From contig CP145427.1 of the NCBI GenBank assembly GCA_036867785.1, positions 248,001 to 312,000 of the forward strand: 64,000 nucleotides of DNA, read 5' to 3'. Below the pieces are notes generated by a model, which saw nothing but the letters and a program-made list of their open reading frames with translations, did not search any database and had not been told where the DNA came from. Within the stretch, counting starts at the first letter, position 1; each line of letters begins with the position of its first letter. Positions 39,054 through 51,712 of this stretch are shown piece after piece. Source of the DNA: Plasmodiophora brassicae (lineage: Eukaryota; Endomyxa: Phytomyxea; Phytomyxea; Plasmodiophorida). The position numbers and the translations under genes are program-made.

Positions 39054-39929
39054 ATGACGACGGTCGACGAGCTTCGCGAGATCCGCGACCTGCTCGCCGA
39101 CGAACCGACGAGCGCCGCCGCCCCGCGCCTGGCGGACCGGTCGGTGCCGACGTCGAAGGCGGTGCTCAGCGCGCTCAAGGCGCTGCACGACCGAATCGGC
39201 GAGCTCGAGCAGGAGCGTGCCGCGCAGGAGCAGGCGGTACAGGAAGCGGCCAGGCAGGTCTGCCTGGCGCAGGACGAGCTCGACCGACAGCGCCAGGATT
39301 TCGACCAGCGGATCCGCGTCGTCGAGGAGGAACGCGACGACGCACGCGCCAGCGTGCTCGTCGCCGAGCACAAGATCGACGCACTGATCGCCGAACTGAA
39401 ACTCGTCAAGTCGCTCTCCCGGTCCTCGGCACAGCAGCAGCAGCACCTGCAGCAGCAGCAGCAGCAGCAATCTACGCCGTCGTCGCCGCCAGCACCGACG
39501 CCCGCTCCAATCGTGATCCCGACGGGCGGTCACGAGACCGACCTGCAGGCCACGATACGCTCCCTGCTCAAGGTGAACGAACGACTGACCGCCGAGCGGG
39601 ACGAGGCCGTTGCCAACGCAGCGCGCGTGACGTCGTCTTCATCGCAAACGAACGGGAGACCGTCCACGGGCGGCGCAGATCGCCGCCCTCGCAAGAAGGG
39701 CACTGCCACGAAGCGGGTGACGAACGAACCTACGCTGGTTACGAAGCCGACCATCTCATCGGCAATGAAGACGAACCGTAAGGGGTCGATCAAGAAAGCG
39801 CCTGGCAGGGGCTCTGCCCGCGCCGTCCCAAACGCTGGGCGCATCGGCCAGAAGCTCGCCTGGATCGAGGACCGCCTGAACAGGATCGAACGGCAGTCGA
39901 GGCGTCAGCCGCCGCCCGACTGCAGATAA
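39054..39929 (+). CDS. Coiled-coil protein with Gln run
   Basis: Single exon, 291 residues from ATG 39054; another in-frame ATG at 39006 would add 16 residues. Residues about 45-125 form a strong heptad coiled coil rich in Glu/Gln/Arg (RIGELEQERAAQEQAVQEAA and onward). Gln runs (QQQQ, QQQQQQQ) and a Pro/Ser linker follow, then a short second helix (LLKVNERLTAERDEAVANAA) and a basic C-terminal third with KRVTNEP and KGSIKKAPGRG. The final helix is IGQKLAWIEDRLNRIERQ. No known family recognised; a cytoskeletal or centrosomal role is possible but unsupported. Confidence 0.65.
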   Translation: MTTVDELREIRDLLADEPTSAAAPRLADRSVPTSKAVLSALKALHDRIGELEQERAAQEQAVQEAARQVCLAQDELDRQRQDFDQRIRVVEEERDDARASVLVAEHKIDALIAELKLVKSLSRSSAQQQQHLQQQQQQQSTPSSPPAPTPAPIVIPTGGHETDLQATIRSLLKVNERLTAERDEAVANAARVTSSSSQTNGRPSTGGADRRPRKKGTATKRVTNEPTLVTKPTISSAMKTNRKGSIKKAPGRGSARAVPNAGRIGQKLAWIEDRLNRIERQSRRQPPPDCR

Positions 39930-39960
39930 AGCCAGAAGTGCACACGTGTTTACGGTTGCC

Positions 39961-40215
39961 TCAGGGGCTGAACGCGTTGGTGTCGTTGTCGGTGGGCGCC
40001 CGCACCAGGCGGCCGACCACGCGCGTCAGCCGGTCCACGTTAGCGGCGTGGGGGACGACGACGACGTTCTCGACGCCAATGTTCGCCCCGACCGTCATCG
40101 TCTGGTCCAGGTCCACGCCCAGGTCGACGGTCGTTCGGCCATGGCCCAGCACGGTGACGACGAGGCAGCAGCAGACGGCGAGCGCCAGCAGGAGCGGAAC
40201 GGAGGAGCGGCGCAT
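39961..40215 (-). CDS. Small secreted protein (84 aa)
   Basis: Signal peptide MRRSSVPLLLALAVCCCLVV with cleavage near VLG; the mature part of about 60 residues is Val/Asp/Asn-rich with no Cys. Stops 31 bp from the convergent coiled-coil gene. Real mainly on the strength of the signal peptide; no homologue recognised. Confidence 0.5.
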   Translation of the reverse strand: MRRSSVPLLLALAVCCCLVVTVLGHGRTTVDLGVDLDQTMTVGANIGVENVVVVPHAANVDRLTRVVGRLVRAPTDNDTNAFSP

Positions 40216-40266
40216 AGCGTTCGACTAGTGGCTCGGAGGGTAACGATATTAACCGTGCTGCGTGTA

Positions 40267-40981
40267 TCATACATTCTGGCGGATGAAGACCTGCTGCCAG
40301 GTGGAGTCCATCGTCGGCGGCGCTTGCGCCTGCTGGCCGACGCGGAACACGTCGAACGAGTCGTCGTTGTCGGAGAGCTCCCACGGGGACGCCATCTCCG
40401 ACAGCGGCGTCATGCGCGGCGCGCTCATCGAACGCGGGATGACGATCCCGGCCGGCATGACCGGGTGCAGGTGGTGAGGCTGGGGCGCGTGCGGCGTCCT
40501 ACCCTGGTGTTGCCGCTGCTGGACGTGCTGTTGCTGGATCACGTTGCTCAGCATGACGGAGCCGGCGTCATCGGACTCGTCGTCGTCGTTGACCTGCGGG
40601 TCGCCGATCGCGCTCAGCGTCTGCTTCGTGCTGGTCGGCAGGCACTTGCCGGATTCCAGCAGGCCGTGATCCATCACGGTGACGACTTCGCGCGAACCGT
40701 GGAACGCCGAGAAGCGCTGCCACGTCTCCTGGACGTCATGGCTGGCGAATTGCGTCCACTTGTCTTTGTTCCGGACCAGCAATATCACCTCGGCATCGCA
40801 CAGCACCGACAGCTCAATCGACTTCTTTAACAGGCCGATCTGTCGGGCAACTTTAGCGCACGCGCGTCACAAGGGACGCGACGGGCGGGGCGCGCCCACC
40901 GACCTTTCGTTTACGGAACGCCGCCGAGCGTTTCTTCCCGGGCGGGATCGTCTCGAGGACGGTCCGCGTTCTACCACCCAT
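40267..40981 (-). CDS. MADS-box transcription factor 3
   Basis: Exons (complement): 40904-40981 and 40267-40839; 216 residues; 64-nt intron in the MADS box between FRKRK and IGLLKKSIEL. The box reads MGGRTRTVLETIPPGKKRSA...LCDAEVILLVRNKDKWTQF, complete but with an unusual start (GGRTRTVLE instead of GRKKIEIK/R). The rest is acidic with Gln/His runs and a conserved-looking end. The ATG is preceded at 3 bp by CCGAAATAGG, the reverse complement of the CCTATTTCGG box found near other genes here. Its intron position differs from that of MADS gene 1. Confidence 0.87.
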
Positions 40982-41316
40982 TACCTATTTCGGCGCGGCG
41001 CGGCAGGCGATTCCGGGTATGAGGGGCGACGATCGCGGGCAGTCCCAGGGCGACAGTTTACGGACTTCCCCCGCCGCCCCGGGAGTCGCCTCGAGGTCAC
41101 GCAGCGCACATTTGTCCGCCCCAGTCACGCATGACCGGCAGCTCCAACTGGCCGCGGGACGTTGCCGGAATTAGCAGAGGAAAAACCCCGGATCCCCGAA
41201 TCGAAAATCGGGCGACTGCAACGCGCTGGCGGGGGACCCCGTGATGCGCGTGAACTTGCTCACCTCTACTGCGCCTGTGACGATCATGTGTGGCGCCAAC
41301 CCGTGTACCGTATGCC

Positions 41317-41635
41317 ATGGAGGCGTGCCTGGCGTGGCTGGTCGCGTCCGTCGCCGTGTTGTCCAGAGGTACAGGACAGGCGCTGTTAACAACGAGAAGA
41401 TGCCTAAAATGGCGTAATCGCGTGTGCAGGCGTTGTGGCTGCCGAGCTCGAGGTCGACATGGATTTCGATGCAGTGACGCACATGAGCGCCGTCGCTGTG
41501 TCGCTTATCGCGGCTGGCGCGTTCCTGTTCGGTGCCGTATCAACCTTCGTCATGCTGGCGACGTGTTCGCGTATCCGCGAGTCGTTCAACGTCAGGAACT
41601 TCAAGGCATCCCTGTCACCAACCTACTATCGGTAA
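41317..41635 (+). CDS. Small signal-peptide membrane protein (85 aa)
   Basis: Exons 41317-41368 and 41430-41635 with a 61-nt intron. Signal peptide CLAWLVASVAVLSRG, a short acidic ectodomain, one membrane helix (VAVSLIAAGAFLFGAVSTFVM) and a basic cytosolic tail ending PTYYR. Type I topology is expected. No family recognised. Confidence 0.55.
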
Positions 41636-42059
41636 CGTTTGACGCGACGGACGATGATACACCAACCATATTTACCGACGCAATGGTTGGTTAAGTCATG
41701 CACCCAACTCGACGGGCATCTGTTCGAGATTGCACGTATGCACCCATGTGGAATCGTCCGTATATGACATGAGCAGACGGATGCAAAACCTCTTCCACCA
41801 GGAGCGCACGGATCATTGGGGGGCAGGTGGCGTAGGCAGGGCCCATGCTAGAAGGAGGAGGGGCGGTTGGAGCACTTGCGGGCACTCCAGGAACAGACCA
41901 TCTGTCAGAAACGTTGCGTTACTCGGAACGCAGTCACTGACAGGCGACCACTACTCCGACAACACTGTTGAGGACACAATAGCATAATGCAGATTGAGGA
42001 GAGTACTTTGTTTCGCACGTCAATCTGGATGCCAACGCAGAAGAGCGTCCCCGTGCTCT

Positions 42060-42340
42060 TTCGTCGTCAAAGTGGGATATGCACGACCGTAATGGAGATG
42101 TCACTTCATGCGCATTGGAACGACGCCCTTCCAGTCAGTGGAACGCCGCTTCGAACCGGCGCACGAACGCGCCAAGTTTGGGCAAATACAAGGACACAAG
42201 CGTTCATATTGGCGTAGCCCGCCACGCTCCCGATCCCCGATAGTCAAACTGGAAGAGCGCCCTTTCAATGCGCATGGAACGACATCTCCATCTTCGTGCA
42301 TGCCCCACTTTGACGTCGACGACGAGAGCAGGGTACGCCG
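42060..42340. repeat. Imperfect inverted repeat, perhaps retroelement-derived
   Basis: Arms of roughly 75 bp: GTCAAAGTGGG, ATGCACGA, ATGGAGATGTC, ATGCGCATTG on the left and their reverse complements on the right. On each arm a reading direction gives a faint RNase H-like pattern (SSSKW.MH...GDV..CAL), so the arms may be opposed fragments of one fossil LTR retroelement. It is old and broken; family assignment is weak. Confidence 0.4.
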
Positions 42341-42508
42341 GCATCAATTGCATATTTCGCACACAGGTCCGCCCGTGCAAAGGTAGTCGCAGAAGAAACC
42401 TCAAACCTCTTCTATTTGACGTGCGTTCTTTCGTCGAATGATTTGCTGTGTTCATTGGGAACCGCCCATGCCTGGTTCTTGATGGGACCCCACCTCCGGG
42501 TCAAATCA

Positions 42509-42645
42509 GGCGATGGATTCGGCGAAATTGCTGCTCGATATCTCGATTCGGTGGATACGCGGTGAACAGTGGGAACGGAATCACGTTCTCCAGCTCGGCA
42601 ACCGAATCAAGATATCAAGCAGCAATTTGATCGATTCCATCGCCG
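42509..42645. repeat. Inverted repeat, arms about 46 bp
   Basis: GGCGATGGATTCG, AAATTGCTGCT, GATATCT and GATTCGGT on the left recur as reverse complements on the right with few mismatches; spacer about 45 bp. Unrelated in sequence to the neighbouring inverted repeat. Confidence 0.75.
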
Positions 42646-43433
42646 AAATTCAGATAGAATAACGCAAGGCCTAACAACAGCAGGCGATTGCGAAGCCTGT
42701 TGAAGTTGCAGCGCGCAGCCGTTATTGCCTTTCTCGAGGAGCCCATCAAGGTCGGATACGCCGATTCCCTTTCCGGAATACTGTCGGAACTGTGAGGCAA
42801 AGCCGTCAGGGCTATCGACTATATGAGAGCAGTATGTAGACTTACGAGCAGCATTTGTTCGTCGAGATCAGCAATGGTCTGGTGCAATTCACGTTTCAGA
42901 GAATGCGATAGTGACACGCTCGCGGTGCAGGAATTCGGCAAGTGCTGCCTCGTTGCGATAAACGGTGCTGATGTCGGTATTGCCGGGCGGCATGCAGTGC
43001 GCCTGCGCCATCTGGCATTCCGGCATTGGAATCGAAATTGACAGATGCAACACCTGGAGATATACCGGCGACCGTCATGCGGGGAAGCGCGACTGACCCG
43101 ACACCGTCGAGCATGTCACACTTGACGGTGTCGCCGCTACCCTCGCCAAATAGGGACTCCGCGGACAACGAATCGTTGTCGCCGAGCAATTCACCGTCGT
43201 TGCCATGGACGACTTTGCTCCGAACAAATCGCCGACCTCCATTCAAACATCGAAGCGAAGCGCTGTGGTCTTCCGCCGCATCTAGTGTTGCGTTTGAAAA
43301 TATTTCTGGGAATATCGAACATTTAAAATGTTTTAAAATGTATTTTAAAACATTATGAATGTTTTTTATTCATGCATGAGCTCCTCCCGGAAAGGCGAAC
43401 TTCAAGGCGGAGAATTCAGAGGCTACCGTGTAA

Positions 43434-44817
43434 TCAAGTCATCTGGGATCGATACACGACACCCTGCCCAATGATTTCCTCGACGTCGTCCACATCGCCT
43501 AAGTACTGGTCGAGAATACAGGACGGGTCTTCAACAATCCGGAACTCATCCTCAGGAACATCACTGGCGTCCTCCAGGTCATCGCCGGTTGCGGGCGGGT
43601 TGCCAGATGATATCCCCTCGGCACATTCAGAGCCGATGTTCGCAATGTGGATAAGGAACGGCTCCTCGCGCCTCTTCTGAAGCACACGTTCAAGCTGCCC
43701 GGCGTTGAAGGCAATGGCAACTTGCCTCTGGCATCTTTCTTCGCCAAGGCGGATTCGTTGCTTGGAATGGACGCGACTGTTGGTCTTGTGGTTCCGTTCA
43801 CCACCAACCGCGCTGCTCGGGTTGGAGTGAACTTGCACGAGGACTCTTGCAAGATGACATAAGTTGGCGTCGTCAACCTGCGCCCAAATCAGCCAGGGCT
43901 TGAAGTGCTTTACGTTCGCAAAGAGAGTCTGCTCCATGCGCATCGCTAAGAAGTACGCGAACTGCTCAGCGAGAATTGCCCTCAACTCATCGTCGTTGCC
44001 TGCAATGCGTTCCAACGCGTCCCGGCACTGAGTGAACAATCCGACCTCTGAGCCGAGGTTTAGGAACTCTTGACCATAACGACGAGCGAGGTTCAGGCGC
44101 ATGTCATAGAACAATGGATCGGTTACGAAGGCAAGGACGTGAACTGAAGAAACAATGGTTTTCAGCCGAACGTGGACGAAATCCAACATCGAAAGACGAT
44201 CGACGCCGAGTCCCTCCAATGTTGAGTCGCTAACTGACTTCAGGTGATGTGCGATAAACAGAAAGCATGCATAAACAGCAGAGAGAGTTGCTTCATCTCC
44301 TTCAAGGTAGCCGATTGACGAGCATAATGGCTTCAGCACCTTTTCAAGAGCACCCGTTCCAGCCCACAACGACGTGTGCGAGTATCGTGTTTTCCAAATC
44401 ATCTTTGACCGTGACGTCTTCGAAGTTCGGGTCATGGCGAGCTGCATGCGGAAGGGTCTTCAAAGCGCCTTGCACAAGCAGCATCCGCTTCAGCATAAAT
44501 TAGCACGACGACCATCTCGACTTGGTGAACAGAAATAAGGAGTAAGTCTTCCCGTTGAACTTTTCACGACAGATGACGTCATACGCCGACCTCAGAAGAT
44601 GCACAGCGTTAACCTTGCTAACGGTGAAGACATTCATCGATAAGACTTTCTTAGGTTTCGGAAGCTTGATCACATCGTTTACAAGGTTATTCAAGGCATG
44701 GGGGGCACAGCCATACGCGAACGAGAACAGGTCAGACTCAAGAAGTTTGCGCCGGAGCGCCCGCATGACGTTAGGCGAATCGGTGCACTTAGTCCACATG
44801 GGTTCGGTTGGAGGCCC
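43434..44817 (-). mobile_element. Decayed hAT-type DNA transposon (transposase C-terminal two thirds)
   Basis: The minus strand encodes the DUF659/hAT region: LLESDLFSFAYGCAPHALNN (the 'GC.AH.LNL' block), KSRWSS, then GALEKVLKPLCSSIGYLEGD and, near the end, the hAT dimerisation domain VHSNPSSAVGGERNHKTNSR with SKQRIRLGEERCQRQVAIAF. The N-terminus with a BED finger is absent. There is a stop codon after KSRWSSC and a change of frame before GALEKV, so it is inactive. No terminal inverted repeats or 8-bp target duplication found. A 240-bp piece is repeated in inverse orientation next to it. Confidence 0.75.
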
Positions 44818-45057
44818 GATGTGATCAAGCTTCCGAAACCTAAGAAAGTCTTATCGATGAATGTCTTCATCGTTAGCAAGGTTAACGCTGTGCATCTTCT
44901 GAGGTCGGCGTATGACGTCATCTGTCGTGAAAAGTTCAACGGGAAGACTTACTCCTTATTTCTGTTCACCAAGTCGAGATGGTCGTCGTGCTAATTTATG
45001 CTGAAGCGGATGCTGCTTGTGCAAGGCGCTTTGAAGACCCTTCCGCATGCAGCTCGC
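44437..45057. repeat. 240-bp near-perfect inverted repeat made of transposase sequence
   Basis: Arms 44437-44676 and 44818-45057 with a 141-bp spacer; I found one mismatch on inspection. The left arm is in place within the hAT remnant; the right arm is an inverted copy ending 82 bp before the NSUN5 start codon. Transcripts through it would form a long hairpin. Confidence 0.9.
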
Positions 45058-45138
45058 GCGATGCGGCCCGCATCGCCCAATGCTAGCAGAGAAGCAAGCA
45101 CCGTCATTCACGGACTGCGTGGCTGCACCACCGGCGGA

Positions 45139-46634
45139 ATGTCGCTGAACTACCAAGTGGCCGGTCGCGTGCTCGACACGCTCCTGCGCAACCACGCCGG
45201 ACTCAAGTCGTTGCTGTTCGGCCAGGCGCAACATCTCGTCGGCTCGGCCAACAAGCGCGCTGTATATGCGCTAGTCTGTCAGACGCTCAAATGTTGGTTG
45301 CGGAAGACGTGGTCGCTAATCCTCACGCGCCGACGATTTGACTCGCTGCCTCAGATCGCACTGTGATCTTGCAATGTATGCAGGGGACCGCGCTTGCCAA
45401 GGTCGCCAAAGTTTCGAAGAACCGCGCCGTGATTCTTATCATGGTGTACGAGATGCTGTTCGGCAAGGGGAAGATTCACGGCGGCGGCGCGCTTCGTCGT
45501 GCAGTCCTCGAGAACGAATCCGTCTTGCGGTCCCGATTGGCGAGGCAGAAGCAAGCCGCGTCTGCGTCAACGAACGAGGACCTTCTCCCTGATATCCATC
45601 GGACCATCCTGAAGCTGCCGCGCTTTGTTCGTGTCAACACGCTGAAGACAACTGTCGAAGCCGCCGTTGAACGACTACATGCAGACGGAATCGAAGCCAA
45701 CGTCGATGAGCACATTCCGAGCCTACTCGTCGTGCCACCTGACACCGAGCTGTTCGCGCATGATCTCGTTTGCGATGGTTCGCTGATCATTCAAGACAAA
45801 GCGTCGTGCTTCCCGGCCTATGTTCTTCTGCAAGGGTGCTCTGACGCCCAGCACGTCATTGATGCATGTGCCGCACCCGGCAACAAGACGACGCACCTCG
45901 CGGCCCTGCTCGGCAAGGGCGCTCTGGTTGAGGCGTACGAACGCGACGCGAAGCGCTTCTCTACGCTGGAACAACGAGTAAAGAGCGCCGGGGCGGACGA
46001 CATAATTCGCTGCGTCTGCAGCGACTTCCGATCCTGCCAACCAACAAACAGCACTGCCACCGCCATTCTTATCGACCCGACCTGCTCGTCATCGGGGCTC
46101 GCCCATCATCGAATCGAGGCATCGCTGCAGTCCATGGCAATGACGCCGTCGTCGTTACAAGACCTTCACAGGCAACAGGTACGTCTATTTGCACAGTCGT
46201 TGTGTTAACGATTCATGTGTGACGTTCAGGTTGATGTTATCCTGCACGCGATGCGGTTCCCGCTGGTCGAGCGAATCACCTATTCGACCTGCAGCATCCA
46301 TCGTATCGAGAACGAGGACGTCGTCCAGGAGGTCCTTCGGCGATGCTCCGGCAGGTTCGAACTGGCGGAGGCGCTCCCCGGCTGGCCAGGCCGGGGCTTA
46401 CCCGTCTTCCCACACGCCGAACGCTGCATCCGATCGTCTCCCGCCCTGGGTACCCATGGGTTCTTCGTCGCCCTCTTTGTCCGGCGGCAACCTGTCTGCC
46501 CGGCGCCGGCGGCGTCAACTGAGAACGCGCACGACGCTGACCACGTCGGCAAGCCACCAGCCGCAGCTGACGTACGATCCGTTCGTCGGCAGCGAAAGAA
46601 AGCCCGGTGCAGGATATCAGTAAAACGCTTCTGA
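45139..46634 (+). CDS. NSUN5: NSUN5/Rcm1 rRNA cytosine-C5 methyltransferase
   Basis: Exons 45139-45292, 45355-46178, 46230-46634; 460 residues; introns 62 and 51 nt. It methylates a conserved cytosine of large-subunit rRNA. N-terminal segment NKRAVYALVCQTLK...KVSKNRAVILIMVYEMLFGKG parallels human NSUN5. LPRFVRVNTLKT, the SAM-binding VIDACAAPGNKTTHLAAL, the motif IV catalytic region LIDPTCSSSG and the motif VI ITYSTCSI with its Cys are all present, followed by GLPVFPHAERCIRSSP as in NSUN5. The C-terminal 50 residues are a lineage-specific basic tail. The start ATG is 82 bp from the hAT-derived inverted repeat, which may have replaced part of its promoter. Confidence 0.9.
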
Positions 46635-46899
46635 CTTACAGTACTGCCTGTGAACGTCAATGCTCGTCACACACGGGAACAACGGTCGTCGCTCACACCC
46701 CCAGGGCGCTCTGTCCCAGAACGCGGCAGGTACAGCGCGCCTACATACCACGACCGTTGTTGCGTAACGTGGCTGGTCAAATATTGTATTGCGGCCGCGG
46801 CGCTGGTCCCGTCCAGTCGTCGTCGATCGCGAGGCGCGACCGATTCGGTCCGTGCCGTCAGTGTGCCCCGGACTGCGCAGTCCGGTGTGTCGATCGTCG

Positions 46900-49072
<2,173 letters not shown>

Positions 49073-49395
49073 TCGCGCGGGGGACCGACGACGCGGCGAC
49101 GAGCGTGACGTCAACGTGCAAGGCTGACCCGAACTGCCGCTTGAAGGTCAGTTCTGGATATCATTTCCCGCCCGCTAATTACTGGTTCGTTGCTCTCAGC
49201 GTGTGTATTTGTTTTGTAATAAAAGCAGTACATAATGTTGGAAAGCAGCGGCCGGCCTTGTGTCGAATTGGACGAAAGGGACGAGTACGTACTCGAAGAC
49301 ACGGGCCCCTAATTTAACGGTTTATTCTAGCAATTAGGACGTCGGCAAGTTGGGCAACAGAGAACGTCTTGTCTTTGGCACCACGTGTTCCGAGT
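49073..49395. other. Intergenic between convergent PAP and secreted gene
   Basis: Contains AATAAAA at about 49218 (probable PAP poly(A) signal). Nothing else recognised. Confidence 0.5.
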
Positions 49396-50508
49396 TCACG
49401 CGGGGAACGGGAAGTTGATGAACGCGTTGGTCTTGACGTTGCACTGCGGCTGTCCCAGCAGGAGCGCGCCGGCACCGGCCGGGACGGCTGCCTGTTGGCC
49501 GGATCCGAAGAACCCGGCGTCCGTCACCGTGTTCAACATGCGGTTGTAGGTGCCATCGTTCAAAGCGGTCAGCAGATAGTTCGTGCGGATCGTGAAGTTC
49601 GGCCGCCCATTCGTACACGATAAGCCGGTTGTTCCCAGCTGAAGGAACCCGGACCCGAACCCGTTGACCTCGGGAGTGAACTGGGCGACCACGTTCCCGT
49701 TCCCGTCGGTGACCAGCCGTTTCGCGTTGAAAAAGCTGTTCTGCTGAACGGGCATGTTGACGACGTTGCCGTTGCTGTCGACGAACGAGAACGACAGTTC
49801 GAAGTATTCGTCGCAAGGGACACCGCCTCCCGGGTTGGCGGCGTCCGGCCTGAACGCTTCACCGCCTTTACTCGCCTGAACCAGCAACTGGATCGCGTTT
49901 ACGCCGTTCGAGCATTGCCCCGAGTATGTCACCGTAACTGGGTCCGCATTGACAGGCGTCGTTGGCTGGTTCACAGCCGACGTTGGCGGAGCGACACTAA
50001 CAGGGGGCAGTGGCGCCACAGTCTGGACCGCAGGGGCCGCCGTTGTCTGGGCCGGGGTCGGAGCTCCAATTGGGGCGACAGCATTGATCGTGACCGGCTG
50101 TCCGTTCTTGGTGTAAGTCAGGATTCGGAACCCGACGTTGATCTTCCCTGCGTTACAGGTCACGCCCTGGGCGGGGTCAAAGTCGAGGAATCCGGCGACG
50201 CGGTTGATCTCGGGCGACTGTGTCCCGATCACCACGCTTGGTGGGTTGCCTTGGACGGCCTGCCCGTTGAAGATCTGAGCTGGGACGGCGTTGACCGGCG
50301 AGTTTGTCGCAGTGTTGAACGTCTGAACGGTGACGACGAAGTTGTCGCCAGGTTCGGGGATGTCCAGACCTTCCACGGCGAACTGGCCGCGGATGGCGTT
50401 CCCGGCCAGGAAGCACGTATCGAGGTCGGCCGTCAGCGTCAGGGCCTGGCCGAGGCCGACAATGGCGACGAATGCTGTGGCTGCAATGACGATGATGCGA
50501 TACATCAT
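49396..50508 (-). CDS. Secreted two-module protein, unknown function (370 aa)
   Basis: Single exon. Signal peptide IIVIAATAFVAIVGLGQA. Two beta-rich modules of about 120 residues (first about 25-135, second about 190-340), each beginning with one Cys and containing N-G-x pattern loops (AGKINVGFRILTYTKNGQPV; TNGRPNFTIRTNYLLTALND), are joined by a Thr/Pro/Ala-rich linker typical of extracellular glycoproteins. No membrane anchor. No known family recognised. Upstream, 50509 onward, it is followed by about 680 bp without a gene. Confidence 0.75.
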   Translation of the reverse strand: MMYRIIVIAATAFVAIVGLGQALTLTADLDTCFLAGNAIRGQFAVEGLDIPEPGDNFVVTVQTFNTATNSPVNAVPAQIFNGQAVQGNPPSVVIGTQSPEINRVAGFLDFDPAQGVTCNAGKINVGFRILTYTKNGQPVTINAVAPIGAPTPAQTTAAPAVQTVAPLPPVSVAPPTSAVNQPTTPVNADPVTVTYSGQCSNGVNAIQLLVQASKGGEAFRPDAANPGGGVPCDEYFELSFSFVDSNGNVVNMPVQQNSFFNAKRLVTDGNGNVVAQFTPEVNGFGSGFLQLGTTGLSCTNGRPNFTIRTNYLLTALNDGTYNRMLNTVTDAGFFGSGQQAAVPAGAGALLLGQPQCNVKTNAFINFPFPA

Positions 50509-51188
50509 AAGGCGGGCAATCTACTGGTATGGCCCCGAGAGGGTGTCCGGTCACTTAAAAACAGTGGACATTTATGTTCCAGAACGAACCGGAACCCTCT
50601 CGAAGCGTTCAGCTGCTGCGCGCTTGCACAGATGGCGATCGTAAGCGCGCGGGATCGTAATTACCACTACTGCGCTGTGAAGTGCCTCTCGCCAACGACG
50701 ATACTAGCTAATTAACGTCTGTTTACGATCCGCAGACGGTCAGGCTGGCCGGCGTGTCAGTAATCAGGTACTTGGCCGTTACAATATTCGCACGTCAACG
50801 TCGTACCAACAGCGTAGCAGACCGGACCTGTTTCCAATTGCCGACAATATGACACCGAGCATGCGGCGACCAGGATGGCACCGTTCTTTGCTTCGCGAAA
50901 TTACGCGCTACGGCTCTCGCCCAATTAGGTTCTCGCAACTAGCAGGATGGGACACTGTCGACATTCAACACCCCACACCCAGACCAACCAACCCTAACGC
51001 CCGCTGGCGTCACGGTCGCGAACGTGCATTTCGACGTCTCGCGAAGCCGCCGACTTGTTCGCCACATGAGCGCCTCCGTCAGAGTCAATGCCCACGCCCC
51101 TAGTCTGCGCCTGTGCGTTCGTGCGTCGCCTCCGGGCACCCCTGACAGCGGTTCGTTGTGATTTATCAGATCGAAGATCCTGGTATAT
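50509..51188. other. Gap without a recognisable gene
   Basis: Promoter of the secreted gene at 49396 and unidentified sequence. No repeat or conserved frame recognised. Confidence 0.4.
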
Positions 51189-51548
51189 ATGATGCGTGAC
51201 GTCGCTCGTCTGGGTCCGGATGACCACGTCTGTGCACCCGAAGTACTTCAGGATGGCGGGCTTGCGCCTCTTGAATTTGATGTGGTTATCTCGGGCGTCC
51301 GCTACCGAGCCTCTTGCTGTGTGAGCCACGTCTTCTCACTCACGAACCCATCAACGCTTGGTGCGCGTCGGCTCTCATTACAAGTGAATGCAGCTTACGT
51401 ACCTCCTCGCTGGATTCGCGACGATGTGTCAGCCTCAATGCACGATGCTCACCTTGGCGATGCTTGTATATCTGCGCGCAAATGCTTTCAGGTGCTTGAA
51501 CGGCTGGATAATTATGGCGTTGTCGGACGACACTTCCAGTCTTCCTAA
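51189..51548 (+). mobile_element. Possible fossil LTR-retroelement integrase fragment
   Basis: A 119-residue open frame contains APEVLQDGG...VPPRWIRDDV and MHDAHLGD, which recall the N-terminal region before the integrase zinc finger of Ty3/gypsy elements (P..LR..I...HD..LAGH). Cysteines of the finger are not convincing. Old and broken if so; no LTRs seen. Confidence 0.3.
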
Positions 51549-51712
51549 CTTACTACGTCCTATGTAGCGGCGTTTCGTTGCCGAAAATAGCGAGAGCCGG
51601 GTGGGACGGCGCCAATCTCTGCACTCAGTGGTGTGAAGGCCGAGAATCTGCGTGGTCGCAGTGCGAAGTCGCGGTTTGACCGAACCGGTCTGGGCAGACT
51701 GCATTGGTTGTG

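Larger units (their letters stand above)
41636..43433. other. Gene-poor interval with foldback repeats
   Basis: No host gene recognised. It holds the two inverted repeats listed separately (42060-42340 and 42509-42645) and an A/T-rich stretch with TTTTAAAATG palindromes at about 43320-43370 just before the hAT remnant. Confidence 0.5.

Noticed and set aside
38166-39929. A 587-codon plus frame running through the Ank-SAM gene into the coiled-coil gene
   Set aside because: Its first 290 codons are antisense to the well-supported Ank-SAM exons. The real gene starts near 39054.
41404-41604. Minus frame of 66 codons
   Set aside because: Antisense to the membrane-helix exon of the 41317 gene and without features of its own.
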